A stretch of DNA of 64,000 nucleotides from Heliomicrobium modesticaldum Ice1 (GCF_000019165.1 NC_010337.2:2924001-2988000); one strand, 5' to 3'. Positions 8,060-16,641 are shown, numbered from the stretch's first letter. The notes: generated by a model not told the origin, from the sequence alone. A program made the numbers and translations.

Positions 8060-9706
8060 TCATTCTTCCTCTTCTTCCTCTTCCGTCGGTCCGGGCACGG
8101 GCGGCGCTTTCGCCGGCGCCGGTTCGGGCATGAGCGGCTTGCTCTTAAAGCGCAACAGTTGTCCCTTTCCCTGTCCCTCTTGCAAAATCTTGCCTTTGGA
8201 GAAGGCCAAGGCACCATTGACAAAGACGTAACGGATGCCATTCTTCTTCTCCGTGCTGGGTGGCAGCAGTTTCGGGTCGATGAGCACCAGATCGGCCCAC
8301 TTGCCCTTTTCCACAGTTCCCCGGTCTTCGATGCCCAGGAGGGCACTGGGACGACCTGACAGTTTCAGAGCCGCCTCTTCCCAAGAAATCTTGTTCTGGT
8401 CGCGCACAGTGCGGCCCAGAAACTCCTTCAGGGCGTCGGGGCTGTACTGGGCGGCACTGCCCATGCCCGAGTCGACGGTCAGTGCGACGAAAGGCGCGCC
8501 GGCGAGGCGGTCGATCCGTTCCAAGGTGGTCGTGCGCAGGATGATCCGGACAAGGCCTGCAGAGGACATCTGCCGGGCCGCTTCCGCCGGCGCAATTCCC
8601 CGCTCCTGAGCGATCTCCTGTAAGGTTTTTCCCACCACCGTGGGCGAGTTCTGACCTCCCGCCTCTGCGATCTCGATCATCTCCGGTGGATAGAGAGCGA
8701 CGGCTCGCTGCAACGTCTGACGGACGCCGGCCGGTTGGCGGTTGCTCGGGTAGAGGGTGGTATAGATGTTTCGCGATGACAAGTAGCCTGCCTGCAGATC
8801 CTGTTCCATGTCGGCGATGCGGGCGTCCGGGGCATTACCGAGATACCCCCACGGCGCCATCAAAATGCGCACCTTCGTCTCCCGGTGCAGGTCGATGACC
8901 CGCTTGAGGAGGACCGCCGGATCAGCAGAGGTGGCCGGTAAGGTCAAAGACAAGATGGCGCCCCTTTCTTCCAAGGCTTTGGCCAACTGGCGAATCTCGT
9001 CAAAGGTCAATTGCCGTCCCAATTCGTCATCAAAATCGATAGAAAGACCGAAGGCGCCCTGCTCCAGAGATGTCTGCAATTCAAGAACCAGATCCTCCAC
9101 TGCCGGTTTGGGCTTCTCCGTCACCGGCGGCGGCGGGGGCGGAATCTGGCCGAACTCCAGGGGCGGCTCTTCGGCCATGACTGCATCGGTGTTCTCCTCG
9201 GCTTTGAGCAGTTTAAACAGGCCCTGGTGGCCGGCCAAGAGGGCGTAATTGACGGGCAGACCAGACTTGGACGCCTGCTTCAGGTGCAGTGTCACGTCAT
9301 CCTGGGCGATTTCGCCGTAACCCGACAAGATGGTGGTGATTCCCTGTTTGATCAGGCCGTCGAAAGCGTCCGGGCCATCCAACGTGCCGTCCAGCCGCGA
9401 ATGGAGGTCCACAAATCCGGGCAGGATGAGCAGGCCCGATGCGTCGATGACCTTCACCTTCGCCGGCGGCTGGATGATGCCGATGAAGGCGATCTTCCCT
9501 TTTTTGATCCCGATGTCAGCCTGATAGCTTTTCTTGCCTGTCCCGTCGACGATGGTGCCGTTTTTAAGGACATAGTCATAATGCAAGGGCCTGTCCACCA
9601 GTTCGATGCCCTCTTTTTCCAGATAGCCCAAGCCGAAATATATCCCGGCAAAAACGGCCGCAAAAAGGGCGATAAGTCCACCCACGATCGCCAGAACGCG
9701 ATTCAT
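8060..9706 (-). CDS. Membrane-anchored amidohydrolase-like protein with altered metal motif
   Basis: A 548-aa member of the amidohydrolase superfamily, closest in layout to N-acyl-D-amino-acid deacylases. The start is the ATG of MNRVLAIVGG, which overlaps the upstream protease stop as ATGA. Residues 5-28 form an uncleaved membrane anchor. Then come the small beta domain (YDYVLKNGTIVDGTG), the barrel start PGFVDLHSRLD, a downstream GHQGL where deacylases carry a conserved GH, and the closing ADLVLIDP strand. The first metal motif, normally HxH, reads HSR, so one ligand is missing and activity is doubtful. The C-terminus is Pro/Ala-rich and ends in a run of Glu. A proline-rich insertion lies near 190-205. 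The substrate cannot be inferred. Confidence 0.8.
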   Translation of the reverse strand: MNRVLAIVGGLIALFAAVFAGIYFGLGYLEKEGIELVDRPLHYDYVLKNGTIVDGTGKKSYQADIGIKKGKIAFIGIIQPPAKVKVIDASGLLILPGFVDLHSRLDGTLDGPDAFDGLIKQGITTILSGYGEIAQDDVTLHLKQASKSGLPVNYALLAGHQGLFKLLKAEENTDAVMAEEPPLEFGQIPPPPPPVTEKPKPAVEDLVLELQTSLEQGAFGLSIDFDDELGRQLTFDEIRQLAKALEERGAILSLTLPATSADPAVLLKRVIDLHRETKVRILMAPWGYLGNAPDARIADMEQDLQAGYLSSRNIYTTLYPSNRQPAGVRQTLQRAVALYPPEMIEIAEAGGQNSPTVVGKTLQEIAQERGIAPAEAARQMSSAGLVRIILRTTTLERIDRLAGAPFVALTVDSGMGSAAQYSPDALKEFLGRTVRDQNKISWEEAALKLSGRPSALLGIEDRGTVEKGKWADLVLIDPKLLPPSTEKKNGIRYVFVNGALAFSKGKILQEGQGKGQLLRFKSKPLMPEPAPAKAPPVPGPTEEEEEEE

Positions 9707-10377
9707 CCAATCCACCCCATATATAACAGGCCCAGGTAGATAAAACCAAGGCCGATCAGATTCCAAACGGCATGGGCGACGATCGCCGGGAGGATGGTCC
9801 CTTCCCGCGAAACGACAAGTCCAAGCCAATAACCGGCAACGTACAGAGGCAGGAAGCGGTATGGATCACCATGCATGGCCGCAAAGACGAACGCCGTCCC
9901 ATGGATCGCCTTCGTCCATCCCCACCGCCGGGCCAAGGCTGGCAGAAAAAAGCCGCGAAAAAAACTCTCTTCCGCTACCGGTGCGAAGACCGCGGCGGCA
10001 AACAGGAGCAGCAACCACGTCGACAGCGCCGGTTCGCCATCGGGTCCAAGTCTCGATCCAATGCCCGCGCCGGCGGCTATCCCCCTTTCAAGGCCAGTCC
10101 CCGTTCCCTGTAATAACTGCTCCACCGGATGGGGTGGAGCCGGGAAAAAGCGACTGATCAGCCCACCCAGCAGGGAAACGAGGAAAAAAACAAAAACGCC
10201 TTGGCGAAGGCCTTGTAAAATATCCTGGCGGAAACCAGCCTCCCAGCCCCAGGGCAGCAATAACCCGCTTCCCGGCCGTACCATCCCCTTGCGACGAAAC
10301 CAGGCGCTCCCTCCGAAGGCCAGTCCCAGCATGATCGCCCCGGCGCCCATACTTTTTAACACATTCCACTCGGCCAT
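9703..10377 (-). CDS. CPBP-family intramembrane metalloprotease (CAAX-protease-like)
   Basis: A 224-aa polytopic membrane protein with the CPBP/ABI signature EESFFRG near residue 136, a following FAAMHGD and a last-helix AHAVWN. These supply the Glu and His residues of the proposed active site. About six hydrophobic segments are visible. The gene overlaps the amidohydrolase-like gene by 4 nt, so the two are translationally coupled and may act on the same envelope substrate. Family members process prenylated proteins in eukaryotes and are linked to bacteriocin immunity or membrane signalling in bacteria; the role here is not known. A tandem repeat block lies directly upstream. Confidence 0.88.
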   Translation of the reverse strand: MAEWNVLKSMGAGAIMLGLAFGGSAWFRRKGMVRPGSGLLLPWGWEAGFRQDILQGLRQGVFVFFLVSLLGGLISRFFPAPPHPVEQLLQGTGTGLERGIAAGAGIGSRLGPDGEPALSTWLLLLFAAAVFAPVAEESFFRGFFLPALARRWGWTKAIHGTAFVFAAMHGDPYRFLPLYVAGYWLGLVVSREGTILPAIVAHAVWNLIGLGFIYLGLLYMGWIG

Positions 10378-10764
10378 TTCGCTCTCCTTGCAGCTTCGAC
10401 CGAAGACCTCCGCCGCTTTCGCGCAGACCTGCCGCTCCGTCGCAGGCCGCAGCTACTTCGTCGCAGGCCGCAGCCGCTTCGTCGCAGGCCGCAGCCGCTC
10501 CGTCGCAGGCCGCAGCCGCTCCGTCGCAGGCCGCAGCCACTTCGTCGCAGGCCGCAGCCACTTCGTCGCAGGCCGCAGCCGCTTCGTCGCACCTAAGCCG
10601 CTTCGCCACAGAATCTAAGTCGCTTCGCCGACCTGGACTGCTTTGCCGCAGACCTGTTCATTCTTTTCGGGATGACGGGGAAAAATCCCTGCCGACTCAT
10701 TTAAATAGGGAGCGGGGAGGCGGGAATACTAGGGGAGCAATCAGCCCTGAGGAGGTGCTCTGCC
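10378..10764. other. Intergenic region between divergent genes
   Basis: 387 bp between the divergent CPBP protease and DUF4912 genes. It is dominated by the 21-bp repeat block. The only other signal seen is the Shine-Dalgarno GAGGAGGTG just before the TTG start at 10765. Confidence 0.7.
10427..10600. repeat. 21-bp tandem repeat block upstream of the CPBP protease
   Basis: About eight copies of a 21-bp unit (GCAGGCCGCAGCCGCTTCGTC with C/T and G/A variants) in head-to-tail order. All frames are open across it because the unit is a multiple of three, but no start with a Shine-Dalgarno was seen, so I call it non-coding. Partial units continue to about 10650. Confidence 0.92.
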
Positions 10765-11442
10765 TTGCTGCCTTGGCTTAATATCGGCCTGTTCGCGCTT
10801 GCGCTGCTGATGATCGCTATCACTTTTACACTCGTCTACTCCTGGTTCCAGCGCCAGAGCCGTCGTTCGCCCTTGCCTGTAAAAAAGATATATGAAGAGT
10901 ATGCCGGTGAACTGAGCCCTCTTCCAATCCCCAAGCGCTTCGACGCTGACCTGCCGCCCTTGCAGCATCGCGTTGACGAGGATACCATCAGCCTGCTCCC
11001 CCGCTCCCCCTACTCCCTCTACACCTACTGGGAGATCTCAGGTGAGCGGGAAGCGGCGGCAGCTTCCGTTTACCACCCGGAAGAATGGCGGACGGCGCCG
11101 CGCCAGATCCGCCTCTACGACATCACCGAGACAGCGGAACTGGAAGAGGCGCCTTTTTTGGAGATCAACATACCTGACCACGCCGATCACTGGTTCATCC
11201 AGGGCGTCTTGCCGGCCCACCGCTACCGTTTGGCTGTAGGACGCCTCTTGCCGGATCGCTTTGTCATCTTGCTGCTCTCTGATGCGATCGAAACGCCTGC
11301 AGCTTCACCCTCTCCCGTCATCGACCCAAACTGGCCGCCCATCCCGGAACTTGCAGGCCAGGCGGTCCCCCTGGTCATGGCGACGTCGCCCGTCGGCGCT
11401 CATCCCTGCCAAAGCACTGATGACTGGAGGCACCGCCCATGA
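10765..11442 (+). CDS. DUF4912 domain protein, membrane-anchored
   Basis: A 225-aa protein with one N-terminal membrane helix (about 5-27) followed by a DUF4912 domain (about 60-175). That domain is recognisable from the TYWEISGE-type core (SPYSLYTYWEIS) and a beta-sandwich that ends near YRLAVGRL. DUF4912 proteins are found beside glycosyl hydrolases and glycogen enzymes in Firmicutes and are thought to bind carbohydrate or protein. The TTG start has GAGGAGGTG 7 nt upstream. The stop overlaps the GH57 start by 4 nt, so the two are coupled and this protein probably assists glucan metabolism. Confidence 0.82.
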   Translation: MLPWLNIGLFALALLMIAITFTLVYSWFQRQSRRSPLPVKKIYEEYAGELSPLPIPKRFDADLPPLQHRVDEDTISLLPRSPYSLYTYWEISGEREAAAASVYHPEEWRTAPRQIRLYDITETAELEEAPFLEINIPDHADHWFIQGVLPAHRYRLAVGRLLPDRFVILLLSDAIETPAASPSPVIDPNWPPIPELAGQAVPLVMATSPVGAHPCQSTDDWRHRP

Positions 11443-13049
11443 CTAAAGGTTGGATCGCCTTTGTGCTGCATGCTCATCTTCCCTTCGTCCGCCATTTCGA
11501 CCGAGAAGACTACCTGGAAGAGCGCTGGCTATTCGAGGCCATCACCGAATGCTACCTGCCGCTGCTCTCCGTCTTCGAAGGCTGGCAGCGTGACCGCCTG
11601 CCTGTCGCGATCACCTTGACCATGAGCCCTACGCTGCTCACCATGTTGGCTGACCCGCTTTTACAGGAGCGCTACGCCAAACATGTCTCGAAACTGACCC
11701 TGCTGGCGGAGTTGGAGATCGAACGCACCCACGATGACCCGGCCTTCGCGCCCCTGGCCCGGATGTACCGGGACTGCTTCAACGACGCCCTGTCTACCTT
11801 CAATGACCGGTACGGGCGCGATCTGGTCGGCGCCTTCCGCAGACTGATGGACGCCGGGATCCTCGAGATCATCCCCTGCCCGGCCACCCACGGCTACCTG
11901 CCGCTGATGCGCCCCCATCCCGTCGCCGAACGGGCGCAAATCGCTGTCGCCGTCGAAACCTATCAAGACTTTTTTCACCGCTCGCCGCCGGGGATCTGGC
12001 TGTCCGAATGCGCCTTCCACCCGGGTTTAGAAAAAATCCTTGCCGACTTTCATCTTCGCTATTTCATCACTGACGCCCACGGAATCCTCTATGCCACCCC
12101 CAGGCCGCGTTACGGCCTCTACGCCCCGCTGATGACACCTGCCGGCGTGGCCGCCTTCGGACGCGACGTGGAATCGTCGAAACAGGTCTGGAGCAAGGAC
12201 GAGGGCTACCCCGGCGACGGCGACTACCGCGAGTACTACCGCGATATCGGCTACGACTTGGATTTCGAGTATGTGCGCCCCTTCATCCACCCTGAGGGGA
12301 TCCGGTTGCACACAGGTTTTAAGTACCACCGCATCACCGACCGGGAGGGCAGCCACAAAGCGCCCTACGTGCCTGCTTGGGCGGAGGCGAAGGCGGCCCT
12401 CCATGCGAGAAACTTCCTCTTTAACCGCTCCCGCCAGTTAGAGTGGCTAAACAGCCTGATGCCGGAACGAACGCCCTTGATCGTCTGCCCCTATGACGCC
12501 GAGTTGTTTGGCCACTGGTGGTATGAGGGACCACGCTTCCTCGACCAGGTGATCCGCCAGCAGGGACAGGTGAACCCCGAGATCGCCTTCATCACGCCGA
12601 CGCGCTACCTGGACGAGAACCCGCTCATCCAACCAGCCATGCCCAACGAGTCCAGCTGGGGCGACGCCGGCTACCATGAGGTCTGGCTGGAAAACAGCAA
12701 CCATTGGCTCTACCGCCACCTGCACCGGGCAGCCGAACGGATGATCCGCCTGGCGCAGGAACAACCCTTTCCGGAGGCGCTACCCCGGCGCGCCCTCAAC
12801 CAAATGGCGAGGGAACTGCTGCTGGCCCAGAGCAGCGACTGGGCTTTTATCATGAAAACGGACACGGCTGTCCGTTACGCCGTCAACCGCTCTGTCTATC
12901 ACCTCAACAATTGTTCGCTCCTCTATGAGATGCTCCGCGGCAAGAGGGCTCTGAAGGAATCGATCATCGCCGACCTGGAGGAACGAAGTCCCATCTTCCC
13001 GCGCATCGACTACCGCGCCTACGCTGGGACAGGATCGCCGGCGCACTGA
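11439..13049 (+). CDS. GH57-family 1,4-alpha-glucan branching enzyme
   Basis: A 536-aa glycoside hydrolase of family 57 with the C-terminal DUF1957 region, the layout of GH57 glycogen branching enzymes. It forms alpha-1,6 branches by transferring cleaved alpha-1,4 glucan chains. Family motifs: HAHLPFVRH near residue 11, the catalytic-Glu motif WLSECAFHP near 188, and PYDAELFGHWW near 350, which holds the acid/base Asp. The length fits the family. The ATG overlaps the DUF4912 stop as ATGA. Together with the GT4 synthase-like gene it would build a branched storage glucan. Tandem repeats follow the gene. Confidence 0.92.
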   Translation: MTKGWIAFVLHAHLPFVRHFDREDYLEERWLFEAITECYLPLLSVFEGWQRDRLPVAITLTMSPTLLTMLADPLLQERYAKHVSKLTLLAELEIERTHDDPAFAPLARMYRDCFNDALSTFNDRYGRDLVGAFRRLMDAGILEIIPCPATHGYLPLMRPHPVAERAQIAVAVETYQDFFHRSPPGIWLSECAFHPGLEKILADFHLRYFITDAHGILYATPRPRYGLYAPLMTPAGVAAFGRDVESSKQVWSKDEGYPGDGDYREYYRDIGYDLDFEYVRPFIHPEGIRLHTGFKYHRITDREGSHKAPYVPAWAEAKAALHARNFLFNRSRQLEWLNSLMPERTPLIVCPYDAELFGHWWYEGPRFLDQVIRQQGQVNPEIAFITPTRYLDENPLIQPAMPNESSWGDAGYHEVWLENSNHWLYRHLHRAAERMIRLAQEQPFPEALPRRALNQMARELLLAQSSDWAFIMKTDTAVRYAVNRSVYHLNNCSLLYEMLRGKRALKESIIADLEERSPIFPRIDYRAYAGTGSPAH

Positions 13050-13463
13050 AACAAAAAGCCGCCCCGCATTCCCGGAAAAAGAGGCTGTTGCGGGCGGCCA
13101 TACATAAAAAAACACAGTGTTACTGTAAGCTGCATCGGTGCGGGTGCGACGTAGTTGGTGTTGCGGGCGGCCATACATAAAAAATGCAGTGTTACTGTAA
13201 GCTGCATCAGTGCGGGTGCGACGTAGTTGGTGTTGCGGGCGGCCGTACATAAAAAAATCCAATGTTACTGCACTGCGGCGAGGCGTCCTCCAGATGCTTG
13301 TGGCCCTTTTATCCTGAGTTGATTGCCGTTATACTTTGTTCATGCCCCATTCTACCTTTTGCCGAAACATACAACGCCTGTTTGCCCGGAAGGGGTTTTA
13401 TCTTCAATGAACCGCTACAAAGGAAACCGCCGCCTCACCCATTGGATCGAGGAGGTCTCGACG
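13050..13463. other. Intergenic region after the branching enzyme
   Basis: 414 bp that hold the 72-bp repeat array and a unique stretch upstream of the next small gene. No further gene or clear terminator was found. Confidence 0.6.
13088..13275. repeat. Three tandem copies of a 72/73-bp repeat
   Basis: Units starting TTGCGGGCGGCC begin at 13088, 13161 and 13233. Each holds CATACATAAAAAA, GTGTTACTGTAAGCTGCAT and GGGTGCGACGTAGTTGG. The third copy breaks off after about 40 bp. The poly-A runs drift in length between copies. Non-coding. Confidence 0.92.
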
Positions 13464-13679
13464 ATGGAACGGGTGGCCTTTATTCGCTTCGCCGACGGGC
13501 AGGCCTCCGGCCTGGGGTTGCGGCTGCTTGAAGGCTACACCCACCTGATCAACGTTGTCGCCGTCGAACCTGCGCAGGGGTGGTATGCCGTGCATGCCAC
13601 CCCTGACGGTTGGACGGAGTTGCCGGCAATCCTGACCAGCCTCCCCCACCGGCCAGTCGAGATCCGCTACTCCTGCTAA
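13464..13679 (+). CDS. Small hypothetical protein
   Basis: A 71-aa protein starting MERVAFIRFADG. The start at 13464 is preferred over the upstream in-frame ATG at 13407 because AGGAGGT lies 8 nt before it. The sequence has alternating short strands and an Arg-Tyr-Ser-Cys end, without membrane segment or known motif. It is convergent with the GT4 gene. Unknown function; conservation in relatives would decide whether it is real. Confidence 0.6.
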   Translation: MERVAFIRFADGQASGLGLRLLEGYTHLINVVAVEPAQGWYAVHATPDGWTELPAILTSLPHRPVEIRYSC

Positions 13680-13685
13680 GGCTGC

Positions 13686-14936
13686 TTAATGTTTTCCGCC
13701 TGCCTGCAGCAGTTGGCCCAACCCTCGAAAGCGCAAGAGGGAGACAGGACCGCGCTTTATCGCCATCGCCGCTTCAGTCTTGACCGTCTTATAGACCTGG
13801 AGCGTCCGATCCGCGATGGCTGACCAGGAATAGACTTCCCGCACCTCTCGGGCGGCCTGCCTCGTCATCGCCTTGACGAGCAACTCGTCATCGAGGGCGG
13901 TGATGATCTGTTCGGCCAGGGAATTGACATTGCCCGTCAACGCCTTCAGCCCATTTTGCCGGTGCCGGACGATTTCGGACAAACCGCCCGTATCGGAGAC
14001 GACCACTGGCGTTTCTGCGGCCATCCCCTCCAGGGCGACAATGCCGAAAGGCTCATAGAGACTTGGAAACACAGCCACATCGGCGGCGCGGAGGAGACCC
14101 ACCTTAGTGGCGCCATGGACATAGCCGGCAAAATGGACCTTGTCGCCAACGCCGCAACGATTGGCTAGATGCTTTAGATAGCTCATCTGCGCACCGGTTC
14201 CGCCGATGACCAGTTTGACGGGATGGCGGCGGAGGATCTGAGGCAGCGCCTCGACGAGGACCTGAACCCCTTTCTCCCAGACGAGGCGGCCTACATAGAA
14301 GATGATCCGTTCATGATCAGCAGCGTAGTCGCTGCGGCGGAATCCCTGCGCCTTGTCGGCGGAAAAGTCGTCGGGATGGACGCCATTGGGGATGACGGCG
14401 ATCTTGTCGCCGGGCATCTGAAAGATCCGACCCAGTTCGCGCTCCATATGTTGGCTGCAAACGATCACCCGCCATGCCTCATAGCCCAGCCACCACTCAA
14501 CCTGGCTGATGTAGCGCTGCAGGTCGTTATGCAGCCCGTTGTGGCGTCCCCATTCAGTGGCATGAATGGTGGCGATGAGCGGCTTTTGCCAACCGTGCTT
14601 GAGCGCCCGTCCCGCATAAGCGACAAGCCAGTCATGGGCGTGGACGATGTCAAAGTCGCCGTATTCGCTGGCGACGGCCAGCGCTTTTTCCAAAAAGGCG
14701 AAGTTCAGGTGATGGATGTCGCCGGCAAAATCGAGAGACCATAAAGAATAAGGGTGGATGCGGTGAACGGTGACGCCCCGATCCCGCTCCGTTTCCGGCA
14801 GCCCATCGCCACCCTGGGTGATCACATGGACCTCATGGCCCCGCTCTGTCAGCGCACCTGCCAGACCGTGGACATGGGGCGCCAGACCGCCGACGACGCG
14901 GGGCGGATATTCCCAAGATAGCATCAAGATGCGCAA
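13686..14936 (-). CDS. GT4-family glycosyltransferase, glycogen-synthase-like
   Basis: A 416-aa retaining glycosyltransferase of family GT4/GT-B. The N-terminal Rossmann half opens with MLSWEYPPRVVGGL, the sugar-nucleotide loop of glycogen-synthase-like enzymes. HDWLVAYAG follows near 105. The C-terminal half has YVGRLVWEKGV near 215 and the E-x7-E element in YEPFGIVALEGM near 295. The start is placed at a TTG 15 nt inside the longest frame, because GGAGGT (14948-14943) is ideally spaced to it and would otherwise be coding. With the adjacent GH57 branching enzyme it probably elongates alpha-glucan from ADP- or UDP-glucose. The acceptor is not proven, and trehalose or sucrose-phosphate-type products are possible. 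Confidence 0.87.
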   Translation of the reverse strand: MRILMLSWEYPPRVVGGLAPHVHGLAGALTERGHEVHVITQGGDGLPETERDRGVTVHRIHPYSLWSLDFAGDIHHLNFAFLEKALAVASEYGDFDIVHAHDWLVAYAGRALKHGWQKPLIATIHATEWGRHNGLHNDLQRYISQVEWWLGYEAWRVIVCSQHMERELGRIFQMPGDKIAVIPNGVHPDDFSADKAQGFRRSDYAADHERIIFYVGRLVWEKGVQVLVEALPQILRRHPVKLVIGGTGAQMSYLKHLANRCGVGDKVHFAGYVHGATKVGLLRAADVAVFPSLYEPFGIVALEGMAAETPVVVSDTGGLSEIVRHRQNGLKALTGNVNSLAEQIITALDDELLVKAMTRQAAREVREVYSWSAIADRTLQVYKTVKTEAAMAIKRGPVSLLRFRGLGQLLQAGGKH

Positions 14937-14980
14937 AAAAATACCTCCCATTAAACGGAGGCCGGGGGCCGGAGTGGCCC

Positions 14981-15181
14981 CTAGCCGTTGTGCACCTGTA
15001 TGGTCCAGTTAAGGCCGTTGTTGTTGTCCCAGTTGTGGGCGGAGTCGTGAAAGCAGAAATGCACTCCATCACCTCCATTGTACTCGGCGTTGGGGGACCT
15101 CTGGCCTTTCCTAGTATGCGGCGCGATCCGTACCCCTATGAACGGCCCTGCCGGGGAAAGCCTTTCAGCAGCGGAAATCAT
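14981..15181 (-). pseudogene. Possible remnant of a CBM25-like carbohydrate-binding module
   Basis: The minus-strand frame ends with a stretch containing HFCFHDSAHNWDNNNGLNW, close to the WDNN-G-N-Y/W signature that ends CBM25-type starch-binding modules. The N-terminal half expected for the module is not recognisable. A Shine-Dalgarno GGAGGTG sits inside the frame just before an in-frame GTG, so a 27-residue peptide could also be made. The location upstream of GT4 and close to GH57 fits a glucan-binding origin. Low certainty. Confidence 0.4.
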
Positions 15182-15213
15182 TTCAGGAATAGAGGCTCCG
15201 GTAAAATTTCCAG

Positions 15214-15262
15214 CGAAAAAAACGGCTCCGGCGCAAAAAATACGCGCGGAACCGTTTTTTTA
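15214..15262 (-). terminator. Rho-independent terminator of nifV
   Basis: ACGGTTCCGCGC and GCGCCGGAGCCGT pair with one bulge and end in TTTTTTT on the minus strand, about 65 bp after the nifV stop. Confidence 0.75.
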
Positions 15263-15326
15263 CTCATCCTATTGCTTCCGGAGGCCGTCCCGGCAGGCCA
15301 ACAAATCATGCCGGTGCAGGGGCGGC

Positions 15327-16472
15327 TCAGTGTTCGGGATACCCGTAGAGCTCTTCGTAAATGAACATGAGTTCCTTGTCGAAGAGGGGGCGCTTGAGTT
15401 CGACAGCCGTCTCGCGGACGCGAGCCAGCACTTCGGCGGCCTGCACCTCGGTCATGTCGATCTCGAATTCGCGAAACTTGGCCTTGATCGAGGCGGTGCC
15501 GGAGTGTTTGCCGATGACGATCTGACGGGTAAGGCCCACTTCTTCAGGGGAGATGACTTCATAGGTCTTGGGGTTTTTCAAGACGCCGTCGCCGTGGATG
15601 CCGGACTCGTGGGCGAACATGTTGCTGCCGACGATGGACTTCCAGGTGGGCAGGAAACGGCCGGAGGCTTTGGAAACGTATTCGCAGAGCTCGCGGAATT
15701 TTTCCGACTTGAAGCCAAGGTCGATGTTGTCGCAGTATTTGAGCGCCATGACGACTTCTTCCAGGGCGGCGTTGCCGGCCCGCTCACCAAGGCCGTTGAC
15801 GGTCACGCCGATATGGGTGGCGCCGGCGCGGACACCGGCGATAGCGTTGGCCGTGGCCATGCCAAAGTCGTCGTGGGTGTGCATTTCAATGTCGATATCG
15901 ACGGCTTCGCGCAGCCGCTTGATGTGTTCATAGATCGTGAAAGGCTCCATAATGCCGACGGTGTCGCAGTAGCGCAGGCGGTTGGCGCCCAGCTTTTTGG
16001 CTTCCGTGGCAAACTGGATCAAAAACTCAATATCAGAACGGGAAGCGTCTTCCGCGTTGATGGAGACGTACAAGCCTTGGGACTTGGCGAAGTCTACGGC
16101 CTTCATCATCGATTCGAGGACCCATTCGCGGGAGGTGCGCAACTTATGTTGGATGTGAATGTCGGAAGTGGAGATGGAGATGGCGACAGCGTCACAGCCG
16201 CAGTCGATGGAGTGCTGGATGTCAGAGATGACGGCGCGGTTCCAACCCATGATGCTGGCCTTCAGGCCCATCTTGCAAATCTTGGCGATCGTTTCTTTCT
16301 CGTCACCGCCCATGACGGGAATACCCGCCTCGATCTGGTGAACCCCGATTTCATCCAGCATCTTGGCGATACGGATTTTTTCTTTGTTTGCGAAAACTAC
16401 GCCTGCTGTCTGTTCACCGTCACGCAACGTAGTGTCGACGATGGTAATTTGCCGGTTGTTCAACACCCTCAC
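15327..16472 (-). CDS. nifV: Homocitrate synthase
   Basis: A 381-aa enzyme of the alpha-isopropylmalate/homocitrate synthase family. It condenses acetyl-CoA with 2-oxoglutarate to homocitrate, the organic ligand of the nitrogenase FeMo-cofactor. The barrel starts with DTTLRDGEQTAGV (metal-binding Asp and catalytic Arg), and the HTHDDFGMA motif near 195 supplies the two metal-binding His. The length matches NifV, and the long regulatory domain of LeuA is absent, which favours NifV over isopropylmalate synthase. It stands alone, with no other nif gene in the window. A 22-bp palindrome and a TATAAT-like box lie upstream. Assignment as nifV rather than a lysine-pathway homocitrate synthase is inference. 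Confidence 0.88.
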   Translation of the reverse strand: MRVLNNRQITIVDTTLRDGEQTAGVVFANKEKIRIAKMLDEIGVHQIEAGIPVMGGDEKETIAKICKMGLKASIMGWNRAVISDIQHSIDCGCDAVAISISTSDIHIQHKLRTSREWVLESMMKAVDFAKSQGLYVSINAEDASRSDIEFLIQFATEAKKLGANRLRYCDTVGIMEPFTIYEHIKRLREAVDIDIEMHTHDDFGMATANAIAGVRAGATHIGVTVNGLGERAGNAALEEVVMALKYCDNIDLGFKSEKFRELCEYVSKASGRFLPTWKSIVGSNMFAHESGIHGDGVLKNPKTYEVISPEEVGLTRQIVIGKHSGTASIKAKFREFEIDMTEVQAAEVLARVRETAVELKRPLFDKELMFIYEELYGYPEH

Positions 16473-16566
16473 CCCTCTAAAGTATTTTTTCTTTCTGTTT
16501 GGTAAAGACTATTATATTTTAGCATAACTTCAAGCAAAGGCAAGAATACATAGCTTCATATACTGT

Positions 16567-16588
16567 ATACAGGCCAATTTGCCTGTAT
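16567..16588. promoter_or_regulatory. Palindromic operator candidate upstream of nifV
   Basis: ATACAGGC-N6-GCCTGTAT is a perfect 8-bp inverted repeat about 95 bp upstream of the nifV start. A second, overlapping inverted repeat GGCCAAA/ATTGGCC shares its arms. There is no T-run on the minus strand, so it is not a terminator. The binding protein is unknown. Confidence 0.5.
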
Positions 16589-16641
16589 TTGGCCATTTTT
16601 GACCGTTTTTTGTCTTTTCCGTCGACACCTTTCGATATGAT

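Larger units (their letters stand above)
14937..15326. other. Intergenic region between nifV and the GT4 gene
   Basis: 390 bp holding the nifV terminator, the CBM25-like remnant and the Shine-Dalgarno GGAGGT for the GT4 TTG start. No other gene was found. Confidence 0.6.

Noticed and set aside
10088-10609. Open frames across the 21-bp repeat block that read as ACDEVAA-type or RRSGCGL-type repeats
   Set aside because: The 21-bp unit keeps all frames open by chance. No start with a ribosome site was found.
15078-16505. A 475-codon plus-strand frame opposite nifV
   Set aside because: Antisense shadow of nifV. The real gene shows the full DTTLRDGEQ and HTHDD motifs on the minus strand.
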